NCBI GenBank assembly: GCA_011634665.1
Contig: WAEK01000001.1
Coordinates: 3,372,501-3,436,500, forward strand
Direction: 5' to 3'
Length of the DNA stretch: 64,000 bases
Source of the DNA: Mortierella sp. BCC40632
Lineage: Eukaryota > Mortierellomycota > Mortierellomycetes > Mortierellales > Mortierellaceae
The position numbers and the translations under genes are program-made. Of this stretch, positions 23,901 to 34,475 are shown one piece after another (the first letter of the stretch is position 1; each line of letters opens with the position of its first letter). The notes below the pieces were generated by a model. It was not told the DNA's origin and made no database searches. It worked only from the letters and a program-made list of their open reading frames with translations.

Positions 23901-25091
23901 GGAAAGACAGGCTTGACCAACTTGGGCAATACCTGCTTTATGAACTCTGTGATTCAGTGCCTGATCGCGACCCCACCTTTATCACGGTTCTTCCTGGATG
24001 GAAGTTACAAACGCTACATCAACATGCGAAATATCCATGGAACAAAAGGCAAGCTGGCAGAAGCATTCTCGGATCTTATCCGAAACATGTGGAGTGGACA
24101 GTCATTGGTTGTATCGCCGACAAGTTTCCGATACGCTATTGTAGAATTTGCTCCGCAGTTCAAGGGAACAGAACAACACGACTCTCAAGAATTTTTATCT
24201 TTCCTTCTGGATGGATTACATGAGGATCTGAAAAGCGAACCGCAGTCACCACCTCCAGGCGATGATGAAGGATCTGAAGCTGACGAAGCTCGGATGGAAA
24301 CTCTTCCAGACTATGAGGCGTCCCACATTGCATGGATGAGGTATCTGAGACGGGACAACTCGATTGTAGTGTCTCTATTCCAAGGCCAGTTCAAGAATCG
24401 CATGTGTTGCACCAAGTGCGGAAAGACATCGACGACTTACAACTCGTTTATGTACTTGGCGCTACCCATCAAGGCCAGAAAGCATCCATCGCAGACTTTA
24501 ATTTCATGTTTAAATGCATTCGTGGAACCAGAAACAATGGAAGGCGATAATGCATGGAATTGTCCCAAGTGCAAGAAACCTCGGAAAGCAACTAAACAAA
24601 TGACAATTAGTCGGGTCCCCGATGTTTTACTGATCCAACTGAAACGTTTCTCAAGCGAAGGTCCTTTCAAGAACAAGATCAAGGCAATGGTCCAGTATCC
24701 TATCCAAAACCTTGACCTCACGCGATACTTACCCAAGAGAACTATCTTGAATAGCACCGGCATGGCAACAACCGTTCAGGAGACGGCCCTCTACGATCTT
24801 TATGCAGTTTCGAATCATTCGGGTGAAGTGAGTAGTGGTCATTACACCGCCTGTGTTCGAGCCGAATCGTCCGATAGTTGGACAAACTTTGATGACACAC
24901 GTGTTTCGCCTTGCGATAAAAGCGTTGCAGTGGTAAGATTTCTTTTTCTTTTTCTTTTTTTTCTATTTTTGCACTGGAGATATTGTGTTTGCCACTTTTC
25001 GCGCGCATCAATTGACAGTAATCCACCATCTGAATTTTTTTTTCTTTAGTCTGAGCATGGATATACCCTTTTTTATGTCCGCAAGAAGTAG
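20918..25091 (+). CDS. Ubiquitin carboxyl-terminal hydrolase, Doa4/USP8-like (USP8-N, rhodanese-like, UCH domains)
   Basis: Seven exons: 20918-21055, 21193-21257, 21533-21611, 21702-22696, 22799-23234, 23358-24932 and 25050-25091; 1109 residues. Residues about 1-125 form a USP8/Rfu1-type helical N-domain (YVRSAVGIINKG, EDAFVSYLKATV joined to IVFEIAPKDKDF). A Pro/Ser-rich linker with PPRPAKP follows. Residues about 382-515 are rhodanese-like (SILFIDIRMQVQYNSARIK ... LLSGGFDAWLDCSGMGWVEG). The catalytic loop reads DLVIYYDQNST with no Cys, so it is a non-catalytic rhodanese as in yeast Doa4. The peptidase C19 domain runs from about 755 to the end: Cys box GLTNLGNTCFMNSVIQCL (Cys near 764), QHDSQEFLSFLLDGL, a zinc ribbon (CTKCG and CPKCKK) and His box SGEVSSGHYTACV (His near 1066). 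Likely role: recycling ubiquitin from cargo at endosomes. Splicing exon 2 directly to 21533 is favoured over the open frame in that intron because it restores the family motif. Confidence 0.93.
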
Positions 25092-25490
25092 TGAGGACTG
25101 AACTACCAAGGCCCAATAAAGCACAAATTGTCTCCTGATGAACAAGCAAGCCAAGTCAGGGGACATAACATATTTCGCGTCAATCAAACAACCTAAAAAT
25201 CTCTATTTGTCATAAAATTTGGCGAATCGCATCGGATATGGTTCCCTTCCATATAGGGACGTTTATCAAATTGCCAAAGTGAGTCGCTTTTCACCATTGG
25301 TAGTACATTTTATTAGCAGAGAGCAGTACCGATTGAGTACAGTTATATACCGATTGAATAGGAGAAATGATCCAGCCGTGGCTTAAAAAGTTTTCGCCAG
25401 CTCATCTCCTATCTCCAGGGGAAAGCTGAAAACAGCCCTTTGGAGGAAAAATAACACCACTGCCATTTTTAGCCATTTCCTCATCTCATC
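25092..25490. other. Spacer between USP gene and recombinase element
   Basis: A 399-base AT-rich stretch. It holds a 10-base direct repeat TACCGATTGA at 25327-25336 and 25348-25357. No gene is seen. It should contain the left boundary of the mobile element, which I could not place. Confidence 0.45.
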
Positions 25491-26225
25491 ATGACCTTGG
25501 AGGCCTCCATTTCTGAGGAGTTGGAAATGGGGCAAGAAACTAGCTCTCATCCTAATCCTTTCGTGTTTGTGTCCACGCCTTGTCGCGGAGAGTCATCAAA
25601 AGCAGCATCGGCAAGAGCAAGAGCAAAGACATTTGTGTTCGTACCATCACCCTCATTTCACCCCAGAGAGTCGTCAACTACAGCACCAGTGGCAGCCAAA
25701 AAGAGAGGACGGCCTAAAGGATCTAAGCAAGCAGCGATCAGTCGAGGGAAAGGAAAGCAAAAGGCCACTGAATATGACATCCTTGAAAGCCATAATAGCA
25801 GCGATACCAATACCAACAATCCCGCTAGTAGTATCGCCACCAATATTCCCACCGACAATAACACCATCGACAATCTCGCTACCAATAATTCAACCAACGA
25901 TCCTGTTGACGATAGCACAATCAATGACCCCGCCGTCATCAACACAGAGAGCCACCCACCCACTGTTAGTCAAACAGACCTCTATTCTGTTCTCGGACCA
26001 GGACGTGTCGATCGGTTCTATGCTGATGGCTGTCTTTTTGGTTACAATCCCGATTACCTTGGAGAGCCATCAACTGGAAATTCGCGAGACCGACTTCCTG
26101 GAGAGAATGAAAACGAAGTCATTGTAGAGGATGAGCAAGGGGTTCAGGGAAGAGTGTCTTCTAGAAGAAGAGAGACTTCGGACAAGAGAGAGGAACATCA
26201 ATGGGCCGATTCCAGAGGAGGATGA
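25491..26225 (+). pseudogene. N-terminal AT-hook/acidic segment of the Crypton-like protein
   Basis: An open frame of 244 codons starting with ATG at 25491. It contains an AT-hook core KKRGRPKGSK near residue 70, a long Asn/Thr/Asp-rich low-complexity region, then LYSVLGPGRVDRFYADGCLF and an acidic C-terminus. The acidic theme then continues in other frames (PEEDDEEE near 26210; DSDYSDSSEEEDEEED near 26350), so the frame is probably broken at its end rather than truly stopping. It could instead be an independent small gene. Confidence 0.5.
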
Positions 26226-26672
26226 CGAGGAAGAAAAAGGAGTCTCATGATGGACCCAGGTCTTTTGATGAGGCCAACTATCCCCCTTCATTTTTTTCTA
26301 CGAGCGTTACTTCGCTCAGTTTCCAATGGACAATACGGCAAACGATACTGATAGCGACTACAGCGACAGTAGTGAAGAAGAGGATGAGGAAGAGGACACC
26401 ACAGCTGAAACGACTCACCCTCATACCTCTGCCAAGCGGAAGGCCCATGGATGCAATCACTTATCAACGAAAAGGTCGCGATTAGACCAGCGCAAAAGAT
26501 CTAGACCACAGTGGCTTGAGGATACCGAGGACGTTGAAGAGCTACAGCAACACCAGGATCAAGACCAATTTACCACAGAGACAACTTCGATGCAGAGTCC
26601 AGGAGAGACTTACGAGAGATACCTACAGCGCATGAGATGGAACCGTGAGTTTGAGAGTATGAAGGCGACTTT

Positions 26673-27060
26673 TTGAGCAAGGCCAAGGAATCCAACCCCA
26701 ACAAAATCAAGCTCACTAAGAAGGAGTTGGAGACCATTCGCTTGAAACACAGGGAGAAAGTAGCCCTATACGAGTCGTCAGACTTGCGAATTCAACAGCA
26801 TGCGCGAGGCACTAGGGCGGCATATGGTCAATTTCATCGACACTGGAGGGTAAGTAAGTAAGAACTCTCTCTCACAAAATTTAAAGACGACCGCATATTA
26901 CTATTTTTTTTTTTTTTTTTTTTTGTTTTGTTGTTGTTGTTATTTTTACTTGTAGCGGTGGTGCAAGCGGAAAGGATACCGGATAGAAGGGACTAAGAAG
27001 GTTGATTTTCGAGTCGAATATGAAAGTTTTTTTTTCTCTGGCTGAAAGAAGGCACGGCAT
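26673..27060 (+). pseudogene. Core-binding (SAM-like) segment of the recombinase, frame-broken
   Basis: KELETIRLKHREKVALYES and RGTRAAYGQFHRHWR end at a GTAAGT donor (after 26849). They join in phase to RWCKRKGYRIEGTKK from 26956, a pattern like the start of Crypton recombinases (an arginine/tyrosine helix followed by W-C). The frame then hits a T run at about 27018-27027. Resuming one base out gives FFLWLKEGTALEGDDGG. A poly-T tract sits in the intron. Confidence 0.6.
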
Positions 27061-27291
27061 TGGAAGGAGATGATGGCGGAGGGAGGCGTAAAATGGCTGT
27101 GTTACCTTTTTTGCGACTAACTCTGTTCAGGTTTCCGAAATCAATGTCAATGGAAGAGGAAGAGCTGTATCCAGGCGTGTCAAAGTTCTGCCCAGTATGT
27201 CAACATTACTCCAACATATCAACGGCGTTAACGATCTTCGAATGTCGCAAAGGGAGCAGTGGGGTCTTAAAGGAAGGAGGCGGCCCCGTAC

Positions 27292-28383
27292 ATGCCATAC
27301 GCGGAGCAGCAGTCGATGCAATCACCAACGCTTACAAAACACGAATTGCAGGCGACCCAAGGATGGAATCCAAAAAAATACGCTACTATCAATCATGCAG
27401 ACGGAAAGGAGCTCGATAAATTGCGTGATGTAATGAAGGCGGCATGGATAGATCGATATCAGAAGCATGAGGACAGCAAATATGGCAGGAATTTGCCACA
27501 CAAACTTACCAGCCTTCGTTCTCGCCTGATTGTTTCCTGGAAACACTTTATGATGATGCGTGGTGAGAATATCCGAATGGCCAAATTACCTCACATCAAC
27601 TTTCACCACTTCGCGAACATGACTGGTGCGATTACAGGACCTCGTCCGAGCACTTTTTGCCATCGTCCTGATCATGACGCAGGGGAAAAAACTCTGCGGT
27701 ATGGTGGCTGCACATACGGTGTTGCTGTTCGGAATTCTGATGTAGAAATTTGTCCGATTGGGTCCCTCGCATTCTATCTGTTCTATCTTTGGCAGACAGT
27801 AAGTCGTATCCATTCAAAGCCTCTTTAGCGCTCAACTCGAAAGTGTACTTACCTTTATCTATCTCTCTTATTTCCATTTCCCTTTCAGCACGAGGAGGGT
27901 AAACCGGATCTTCACGACAACCAATGGCGAGATATTTATCTGGTCCATGGAAATGGCAAAAAGAAACAGCATCAGCAACTTTCACCTAACGCGCATTTGG
28001 ATGGCATGTCTCGACTATTCAGGGCGACAGGAATCGTGACTAATCAACCTACGCACTTCTATCGCCACTCAGGGGCCAACCATGCGCACGATGCTGGTGC
28101 CTCTCTTTCCGCTATCCAGATTCATGGCGGATGGCAACCTAGTGGCGGCAGTCGCCTCAATACCCACTACCTGCATCCTCTTCCAAAAGGCGTCGCATAT
28201 GCTATGGCAGGCGCATTTCAGCCTGGTCTACCTCCATGGATCAAGCGCGATTGTGTAACACCGTCGGTTGAGCTTCAACGACAGATCTTTCCATTCATAG
28301 AGGAAGATTATTTTTACGGAATGTCCAGATTGGCTTCTCTGGACCAGAAATATTATGGAGGGCAGGAGCGAGCTCGATGGTAG
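27292..28383 (+). pseudogene. Tyrosine recombinase (Ndc10/Crypton-type) catalytic core
   Basis: Two exons, 27292-27798 and 27889-28383, with a clean GTAAGT...TTTCAG intron. Visible YR features: SRLIVSWKHFMMMRGENIR with the probable first catalytic Arg; VEICPIGSLAFYLFYLW; H-F-Y-R in PTHFYRHSGANHAHDAG (the H-x-x-R box); QIHGGWQP (the His/Trp position); and LNTHYLHPLP with the probable nucleophile Tyr, followed by a hydrophobic AMAGAF as in Ndc10-like proteins. All key residues are present, so the core itself may be intact even though the upstream and downstream joins are broken. The family cuts and rejoins DNA through a 3'-phosphotyrosine link; Cryptons are thought to move by excision as a circle. 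Confidence 0.8.
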
Positions 28384-28835
28384 AGCCAATCCCATGCCAA
28401 TGCCAGATGAGTCAAACAGAGCTGGCGTTTTACGGCTCAAGTTTCTGCTCCTCCTTGTACACCTGAGAAAGGTATTACTACAAGATGCAGTAGCCCTTCT
28501 GGAACTCCAGCCCAAGGATGGAATACTGTACGGCCACCACCACATCTTCAACTTGCCAGTCTTCAAGACCCCTGAGTTTCTTGCATTCAAGGACCAGCTT
28601 GTAGCAAAAATGACCACCCTTGCGCCACCCCAATCGGATAGCCTTCGCCACAACGCCCCTTACTTGGAAGCAGAATTTCGACTATTAAACTCCACGATGG
28701 CGGAAAGTTTCCGAGCGATCAAAAGGACAACTCGACCAGGGAAGCAAAAAAAAGTATGACAGAGTTTAAAAGAACTGTTAGTGAGTAGCGCCAACGGTAT
28801 CAAAAAATACTGTAAAAACAGTATCTTCCGTCCAG

Positions 28836-29561
28836 ACGGCCGCCCTCAAACACTCTGTCGAAGCTTCTCAGGATCTACACGCTCAAGCCATGCTCTATGT
28901 ACTGCAAGCGGCCCCAAGCCTCTATCTCCAGCGAATTCGTCAGTTGAGGCGGCTAAATGGCACAGCTATCCCCGCTACTGTATTAGCGCCTCCTCTACCT
29001 CAACTTACTTCTCTCTTCCAGCAACAGTCGAACCAAGCCTCACCATCACCAGAAAACTATCTGGATGGGATGGAAGACAATGGTGTGGAAACTATTGACT
29101 TGGAAGATCCATTGACCGAGCAATTCGATGCGATAGAGATGTGTGAGGATTTGGCACAGGTGACACTGGGTGATGCTTCTCAACCACCGTCACAGGTACA
29201 ATCGATACCTCCTGGGCCATCTCTGAGCTTAGAGGAGCGTCTAGACTTGTTGGCGGCTGAGGTGGCCGAGAGTCGTTGTATCATTGAGTTTGATGTGTCT
29301 AATGGGTTTACGTATGAGATGGTTTCTCGATCAAGGCCGTTAGAGGAGCACTGGGAGGAGTGGTTCTATGGTTTGGTACGCGACGGCGTCCAACAACCCT
29401 CGATCTATTGGTTGAATGGGGAAAACAGGCGCCACACTTTTGCCAGCAGCCATATGGCCGAAACTGCCTGGAGATACGTAAACCCAGCAAAGGACAAAAA
29501 CACTTACAACGCATTATGGACCTTCAAGAAAGCCATTGTGCGAGGAATTCTGAAAAAATGA
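28836..29561 (+). pseudogene. GCR1_C-like DNA-binding C-terminus of the Crypton-like protein
   Basis: Joined in phase after a GTATGA donor (28754) to the helical segment RLKFLLLLVHLRKVLLQDAV at about 28430-28500. It contains a helical MLYVLQAAPSLYLQRIRQL, a linker, a predicted coiled coil (LSLEERLDLLAAEVAES) and a terminal domain with FTYEMVSRSRPLEEHWEEW, QPSIYWL and WTFKKAIVRGILKK. The W-x-E-W, P-S-I-x-x-L and terminal basic helix layout is that of GCR1_C domains, which follow the recombinase core in many Crypton proteins. Confidence 0.7.
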
Positions 29562-30117
29562 TGGTGGATCGTGAGGGCGATGTCATGCATAGAGAGAAGA
29601 CAGCCCTCGCAGAAGTGGCTGCTTTGATCCAGCACAATACCCTATCACTTAACAAGTTCCAAAAATGAATAGAAAGTTGTAATAAATTGGCCGGTGTTCT
29701 TTCAAACACATTAGTCTTCTTTTCTGAGAGACTTCGCTCAACTGTCTTCATCAGGAATGGAGACAGCTAGAGGGAATAATATCACCAAAACGAAGAGCCA
29801 TCCCAGTCTTGATGGACATCCTAACTTCCTATGGTCATCGACGGTGTTGCTTGAATGAACCTTTAATAACAGTGAATGCATTGGGCGTGGGGTTAGCTGC
29901 ATACAAAAAGCTGAAGGGGTGTTGAACAGGAAACCAGCACCAAATACCCATTGTTTAGCTAATTGAGTTTAACTCCCAAGTTACTTGAATTTGTATAAGA
30001 CAAATATGGAAATGCTCCTTTTTTTTTTAAAATTTGTTGAAATTTTCCATGCCCCGCAGAAAGTGAAACTTTTGGCCTATTCTTTCTCTTTTTAGTAGTG
30101 CTCATTGATACAGATGC
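29562..30117. other. Spacer between recombinase element and APT1
   Basis: 556 AT-rich bases with no gene seen. It should hold the right end of the mobile element and the APT1 3' flank. A T tract lies at about 30020-30029. Confidence 0.45.
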
Positions 30118-30374
30118 TTATGCCTTGATCATAGAGTAAACGGGGGCCTTAAGGACATCCTTGCCGTTCAAGAACTCGAGCTCGATCATGAAGATGAACT
30201 CGAGGACATTGCCACCAAGCTTCTCGACCAATTGCTGAGCACCAGCAGCGCTTCCACCCGTAGCAATCAAGTCGTCAACAATGACAACATTCTGGCCGGG
30301 CTTGATAGAGTCCTGCTGCATCTCAAAGACATCCTGTTTTTGCAAATTACAAGAACATGGGGTGAGGAACTCTT

Positions 30375-30408
<34 letters not shown>

Positions 30409-30780
30409 AATAGGAGTATAAAGATGCGCCAATGGGCTCAGAACAGTGTGGATCAAGGTAGAACTTACAGTGCCATACTCCTTGACGTATGAAACCTGGG
30501 TGACCTGGCCAGGGAGCTTACCGGCCTTGCGGACGGGAGCAAAGGCAGCGCCAAGACGCATAGCCACCAAAGGGCCAAAAAGGAAACCACGGGCATCGAG
30601 GCCAACGATGACATCAACCTTCTTGTCAATGGTGGTGTTGATGTGGTTGACAATATGGGTGATGACCATCTCAACTGCAATTGGATCCTGGAACAAAGGG
30701 AAGATATCCTTGAAAAGGATTCCCTTCTTGGGGAAGTCGGGGACTTCCCGGATAAGAGAGTTGATGCGCTGAAGATCCAT
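30118..30780 (-). CDS. APT1: Adenine phosphoribosyltransferase
   Basis: Two exons, 30780-30469 and 30333-30118, giving 175 residues, the usual APRT length. The enzyme makes AMP from adenine and PRPP in purine salvage in the cytosol. Seen: IREVPDFPKKGILFKDIFPL, VDVIVGLDARGFLFGP, RKAGKLPG (flexible loop start) and the PRPP-binding signature VVIVDDLIATGGSA, then AQQLVEKLGG and a short C-terminus ending in AYSMIKA-like VYSMIKA. The intron carries a 31-base A tract and happens to be open in frame on the coding strand, giving a misleading longer frame with a poly-Phe insert. Removing it restores the family alignment. Confidence 0.96.
30376..30406. repeat. Poly-A tract (poly-T on coding strand) in APT1 intron
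   Basis: About 31 A residues on the plus strand, i.e. a long poly-T in the minus-strand intron about 45 bases before the acceptor. Confidence 0.9.
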
Positions 30781-32903
30781 TGTTGATTTCGTGTTTTGTC
30801 CTGAGAGAGTTTAGAGAAGGTTGTAAAGGATGGGAGATTTTTTTTCTCTTCCTTTTTTCTACTCTCACTCCCTGGAGGTGCCTTCACTCGTCACATGATG
30901 AGGGCTGAGATCATTTTTCTCTTTGACTTGGACATCAAGTTGTCTATACTCCCTGTCGTCTTCCCCTGTTTGTCATTAACAATCACTGCCTACAGGACTC
31001 TTCTGGTCCAGGTCAGAGTGCACAGATATGGTCTTCGGAATAGCTCCTCTATGCCTTCCTGCTTCTTCCAGAGATAGCGGCCGCTTTGCATCAAATCAAC
31101 TACAGTTAGTCGGGTCATTCTTCTGAGCCTCTATCCATCGCCTGTACTTGAACATTGACAGCGCCACTGCCTTTTGTTTGACTAACGTATTTATGGTAGC
31201 GCCTTTTCGGACCAATTGCTAGCATTGCTTGTCTTGTCGTCTTTGTCCTTGCGATACTTGTCGCACCTGCAGCTCTTCTTTCTGCTTTCTCTTCTCTTTC
31301 TCTTCTTCTTGCCTCGATTTTGGTTGAGCTCATGCTTTGACTGCTTATCAATTGATGCATTGCTGTAAGCAAGGTGGGTCCGGATCGGCGCCCAAGTGAC
31401 CGATTCATACGATCTGGACACTGCATTAGTGATACAGTAGACAATCTGTATTGCGCACCTCGATCAGAGGATCATCGGTGTCTGCCGTAGTGGAGGTTGC
31501 AAGAAAGATGAGAGCAAAGAACTTGTTGAAGAGCTAAACTTCAGTTTGAAATGATGGTCATCTTGATTCAGAACCGCCTTCGACGGGTTTACCTTGTAAT
31601 GATGTTCTTGATCCTGCCATACTACACTGTTCTCATTTTTTTTTTTTCGAATATTAATAATAATATTATTATTATTAAAAATGACAGCGCTGCTGATTAC
31701 ACATGGCCTCCCTGACATCCCCGCAGGAAGCCATGACAGGTCGATGCACTAGAAACTGTCAAGGCATAGTCGTACCCTTGTAGGCTGCATTGACGAGTTT
31801 ACTTTTTTGTCTATGACTTTGCGCATTAGTGTCGAAGTAATGATGGGTAGATCGATCTTGGATGATTCCTAATAGCATCCTACCATAGGGCATTTCAGCC
31901 GATCTAGGCCGCCGCCTAACTATGGCCCTAAACACTAAGTCGCGATCTGATGACACTCGTGATAGAGCCCCCCCTAACTGTTTGTAACCAACCAGCATTG
32001 TCAGCCATGTGAATGGGTTGACATCACCATTTCAATGTAAATGAAAGATACAACCAAAACGCCCAAGAGGTCTAGGCTTGAAGAATGTGCAGCCGTGGCA
32101 AATTGATGACTAATGAGGATGAAAGAAGGTATAGGGGAGTACAAAAAAGAGGGCACACGGCAAGACAAATTTCATGGAAAGTTTACATTCCAAGCAGACC
32201 AAGGTTCTCCCAGCTGCATGGATCATTCTTGTCATACTTTACTCATGGAAGGCATGTGTATTTGTTCATTTACCTTTGAAGGCATCTCCATTAAAGCAGG
32301 TATTTCTGTCTATGTTGGACTCTGAGACAGCATCTTTGATTCGCCTTGTTATGAATGAGATATCTCCACAACCGACCTACTCATCTCATCTCAAGTCAGT
32401 CAAATGGAACAATTATTCTCTGTGCCAACGGATCAAATTCCTTGAAAAGGATGAGGATTGGAAAAAAAAAAAGACAAGTCCCCACAATGACGCCAATTTA
32501 GTGCAAGTCTCATGTATGAGTAAACTCCTAAGACGGGGGAAATCACCACTGGAGAATAAAAAAGGTGCCAATCATGTCATGGGGCAGAAGCCATCAATAA
32601 AGCCTTTCTATCATTACTCAAAGTCGCTTTTTCATCTTCATCAAAGGGAGATTACTGATTGCTAACCAGGCATGGGCCTGATGTTGTTGAATCAAGCAGG
32701 CGCCTTGACCAACGAACCGTAAATGAACTTGAGCGGGCGGAGCCATCTCAGAACGGGAGTATAGGGTTCCTTATTGCGATTTAATAGGTGGGTGTCATAA
32801 ATGGATTCTAATAGCGTATCCTTGCTGTTTCCCCTCCTCCTCTCCTACATCTCCCCCCCTCCCTCCCTTTTTCTCCCCCTCGAAAAAAAAAAAAAAAAAA
32901 AAT
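30781..32903. other. 2.1 kb region with no recognised gene
   Basis: This lies between APT1 and galactokinase, both on the minus strand. It holds the APT1 promoter and the galactokinase 3' flank. Short open frames (for example 31115-31444 minus, very basic; 32174-32665 plus) show no family features, and their codon runs look random. An AT microsatellite (TAATAATATTATTATTATT) lies at about 31655-31678, and an A tract at about 32884-32902 just past the galactokinase stop. It may contain relics of repeats that I cannot name. Confidence 0.5.
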
Positions 32904-34475
32904 CTAAAAGGAGTCCACGACAAATGTCGCAGCACCACTTGAAGGTGCTGAGGCAAAGATGGCACGGTTGAGGTGCTTGTCCTTCAAGTCCGGATAATGT
33001 TTTGCATAAAACTCCTCCTTCAGTCGGGCAATAAACTCGTCCACTTTGTCCTCTGCCACTAGTGATACTGTTGCGCCTCCCCATCCAGCGCCTGTAAGTC
33101 TTGATCCATATGCACCTGCACGACGAGCTATCACTGTCAGCTCCTCAAGTTCCTCGCATGAACAGTCGTAGAGCGTGTGACATGACTCTTGTGAGGCATT
33201 CATTAGCCTGCCCAACTCCAAGAAGAGTGTCTCTGCCTCAAGATCCTTTTGATGAAGCGCCTTTTCGCAAATGTCCCTAAACTGGACCACGCGCCTTTCT
33301 TCCGAATAAACATGCTTGGCTCGGCGGTAAAGATGAAAAACCTTGGCTCGGATGGGTTGTTGGATGCAAAGTCTCGTGAACTCTTCTTCGCTCAGCCCGG
33401 CCATTGCACACATCTTGGAAAACGAGACTCCTGACCGGACTTCGTCTGTCCCAAAGATACGCTCGACAATGTTGCCCATCTCTATCAGTTTCTCAATCTC
33501 GAGTTCTGCTTCAGATTTGCCCTCTTCCATGGGCAAACGGGTCATTTCGAAATACGCATCAAACACCTGCTTTAGATGGACTTTACTCGAGTCTGGGATA
33601 GAGACCCCCAGCTCACGGGCCAGGATCCGGGCAGCACCTCTTGTTTCAACGACTCGAAGGTTGTACCGGACGGGCGCCGTCACTGCTTTGTCAGAAGTCA
33701 CGAGCGTGTTGGCGATAACAAAGGCGATGGATGGGCGAGTGGAGGGGAAGGTTACAGGCGTGACCTTGAGTGTTGGATGGAACTCAATAAAAAGCGCGGA
33801 TTTAGGCTTGGACAAGATGGAGCAGGCTTGGTCCATGCCACCGCCCATTGTTCCAACATAGCGCTCCGACCGGATAGAAATAACGGCGAGCTCGTGTGCC
33901 GAGGGCATGGACCGGCCTGCAGCCTTGAGTTTCAGTTCCTGGGCTTTGACGGTCGCATTGACAGCACAACAAACCAGTGCGGAAGAGGAAGAGAGTCCAG
34001 CTCCTGTCGGTACAGCTCCACTCATTAGGCAGAGCATCCCGTTGGGCGACTCGATCTTGAGCTCCTCGATCAGGCCTCGGTATCCTGCTGCAAAGTAGTT
34101 ACTCCAGACGTGGTTCTCGGGGTTAATATCAACAACTGGTTGGTGTCCCTTCAGGTTTGGATGGAAGATGGCGGACTCATATTTGGGGTTTAGGTTGGAG
34201 AGCCTAACTTCGGCCAGAGGCGCGTCTGTGGTGGCGACAGCGATGAGGCAGTCGTCCTCGATTGCCATGGGGAGCACTCCGAATCCGGCATAATCAATGT
34301 GTTCGCCAATGAGATTCACACGGCCGGGTGAACGAGCAATGAAGTCGGGGCGCCTGCCATACAGGCACTCGAACTGAGCCAAGAGGTCTGCCCAACGAGC
34401 GCGAGCGCAGGCGATCTTGGGCCCGGAGTAGAGGGGGGAAATGTCGTGAATGAGTGGGATTGTGGATGGAGTCAT
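32904..34475 (-). CDS. GAL1: Galactokinase (GHMP kinase)
   Basis: A single exon of 523 residues, unusual here where most genes are split. The start is the ATG at 34475. The frame extends further upstream only through a TTG. The enzyme phosphorylates galactose at C1 with ATP, the first Leloir step. Motifs: the galactokinase signature GRVNLIGEHIDY (residues about 52-63); the GHMP ATP loop GAVPTGAGLSSSSALV; GTMGGGMDQACSIL, whose Asp corresponds to the catalytic base; and the C-terminal RLTGAGWGGATVSL. Length agrees with fungal Gal1/GALK2-type proteins. The substrate could be N-acetylgalactosamine as in GALK2; galactose is the default. It is divergent from the sphingoid-base kinase gene. Confidence 0.93.
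   Translation of the reverse strand: MTPSTIPLIHDISPLYSGPKIACARARWADLLAQFECLYGRRPDFIARSPGRVNLIGEHIDYAGFGVLPMAIEDDCLIAVATTDAPLAEVRLSNLNPKYESAIFHPNLKGHQPVVDINPENHVWSNYFAAGYRGLIEELKIESPNGMLCLMSGAVPTGAGLSSSSALVCCAVNATVKAQELKLKAAGRSMPSAHELAVISIRSERYVGTMGGGMDQACSILSKPKSALFIEFHPTLKVTPVTFPSTRPSIAFVIANTLVTSDKAVTAPVRYNLRVVETRGAARILARELGVSIPDSSKVHLKQVFDAYFEMTRLPMEEGKSEAELEIEKLIEMGNIVERIFGTDEVRSGVSFSKMCAMAGLSEEEFTRLCIQQPIRAKVFHLYRRAKHVYSEERRVVQFRDICEKALHQKDLEAETLFLELGRLMNASQESCHTLYDCSCEELEELTVIARRAGAYGSRLTGAGWGGATVSLVAEDKVDEFIARLKEEFYAKHYPDLKDKHLNRAIFASAPSSGAATFVVDSF

Larger units (their letters stand above)
25491..29561 (+). mobile_element. Decayed Crypton-like tyrosine-recombinase DNA element
   Basis: This stretch carries pieces of one long protein. 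In order: an AT-hook/acidic N-terminus (25491-26225 and 26326-26676), a Crypton-type core-binding segment (26673-26849 joined to 26956-27020), the tyrosine recombinase core (27292-28383), a helical linker (about 28360-28753) and a GCR1_C-like domain (28836-29561). That order matches Cryptons, which encode a YR related to Ndc10 with a GCR1_C DNA-binding domain and lack terminal inverted repeats. The reading frame changes at roughly 26205, 26290 (T run), 26671 (T run), 27020 (T run), 27275 and 28360. Three introns look intact (26850-26955, 27799-27888, 28754-28835). Neighbouring host genes keep frame, so I read this as a decaying insertion. Ends were not found. The Crypton assignment rests on motif memory, not on a search. 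Confidence 0.78.

Noticed and set aside
30334..30468. APT1 read as a single 220-codon exon with a poly-Phe insert
   Set aside because: The segment has a GTAAGT donor and a CAG acceptor, contains a homopolymer, and interrupts a conserved APRT region. Removal leaves 175 residues as expected.
32174..32665. 163-codon plus-strand frame between APT1 and galactokinase
   Set aside because: It lacks any recognisable motif and contains poly-Lys from an A run; likely chance.
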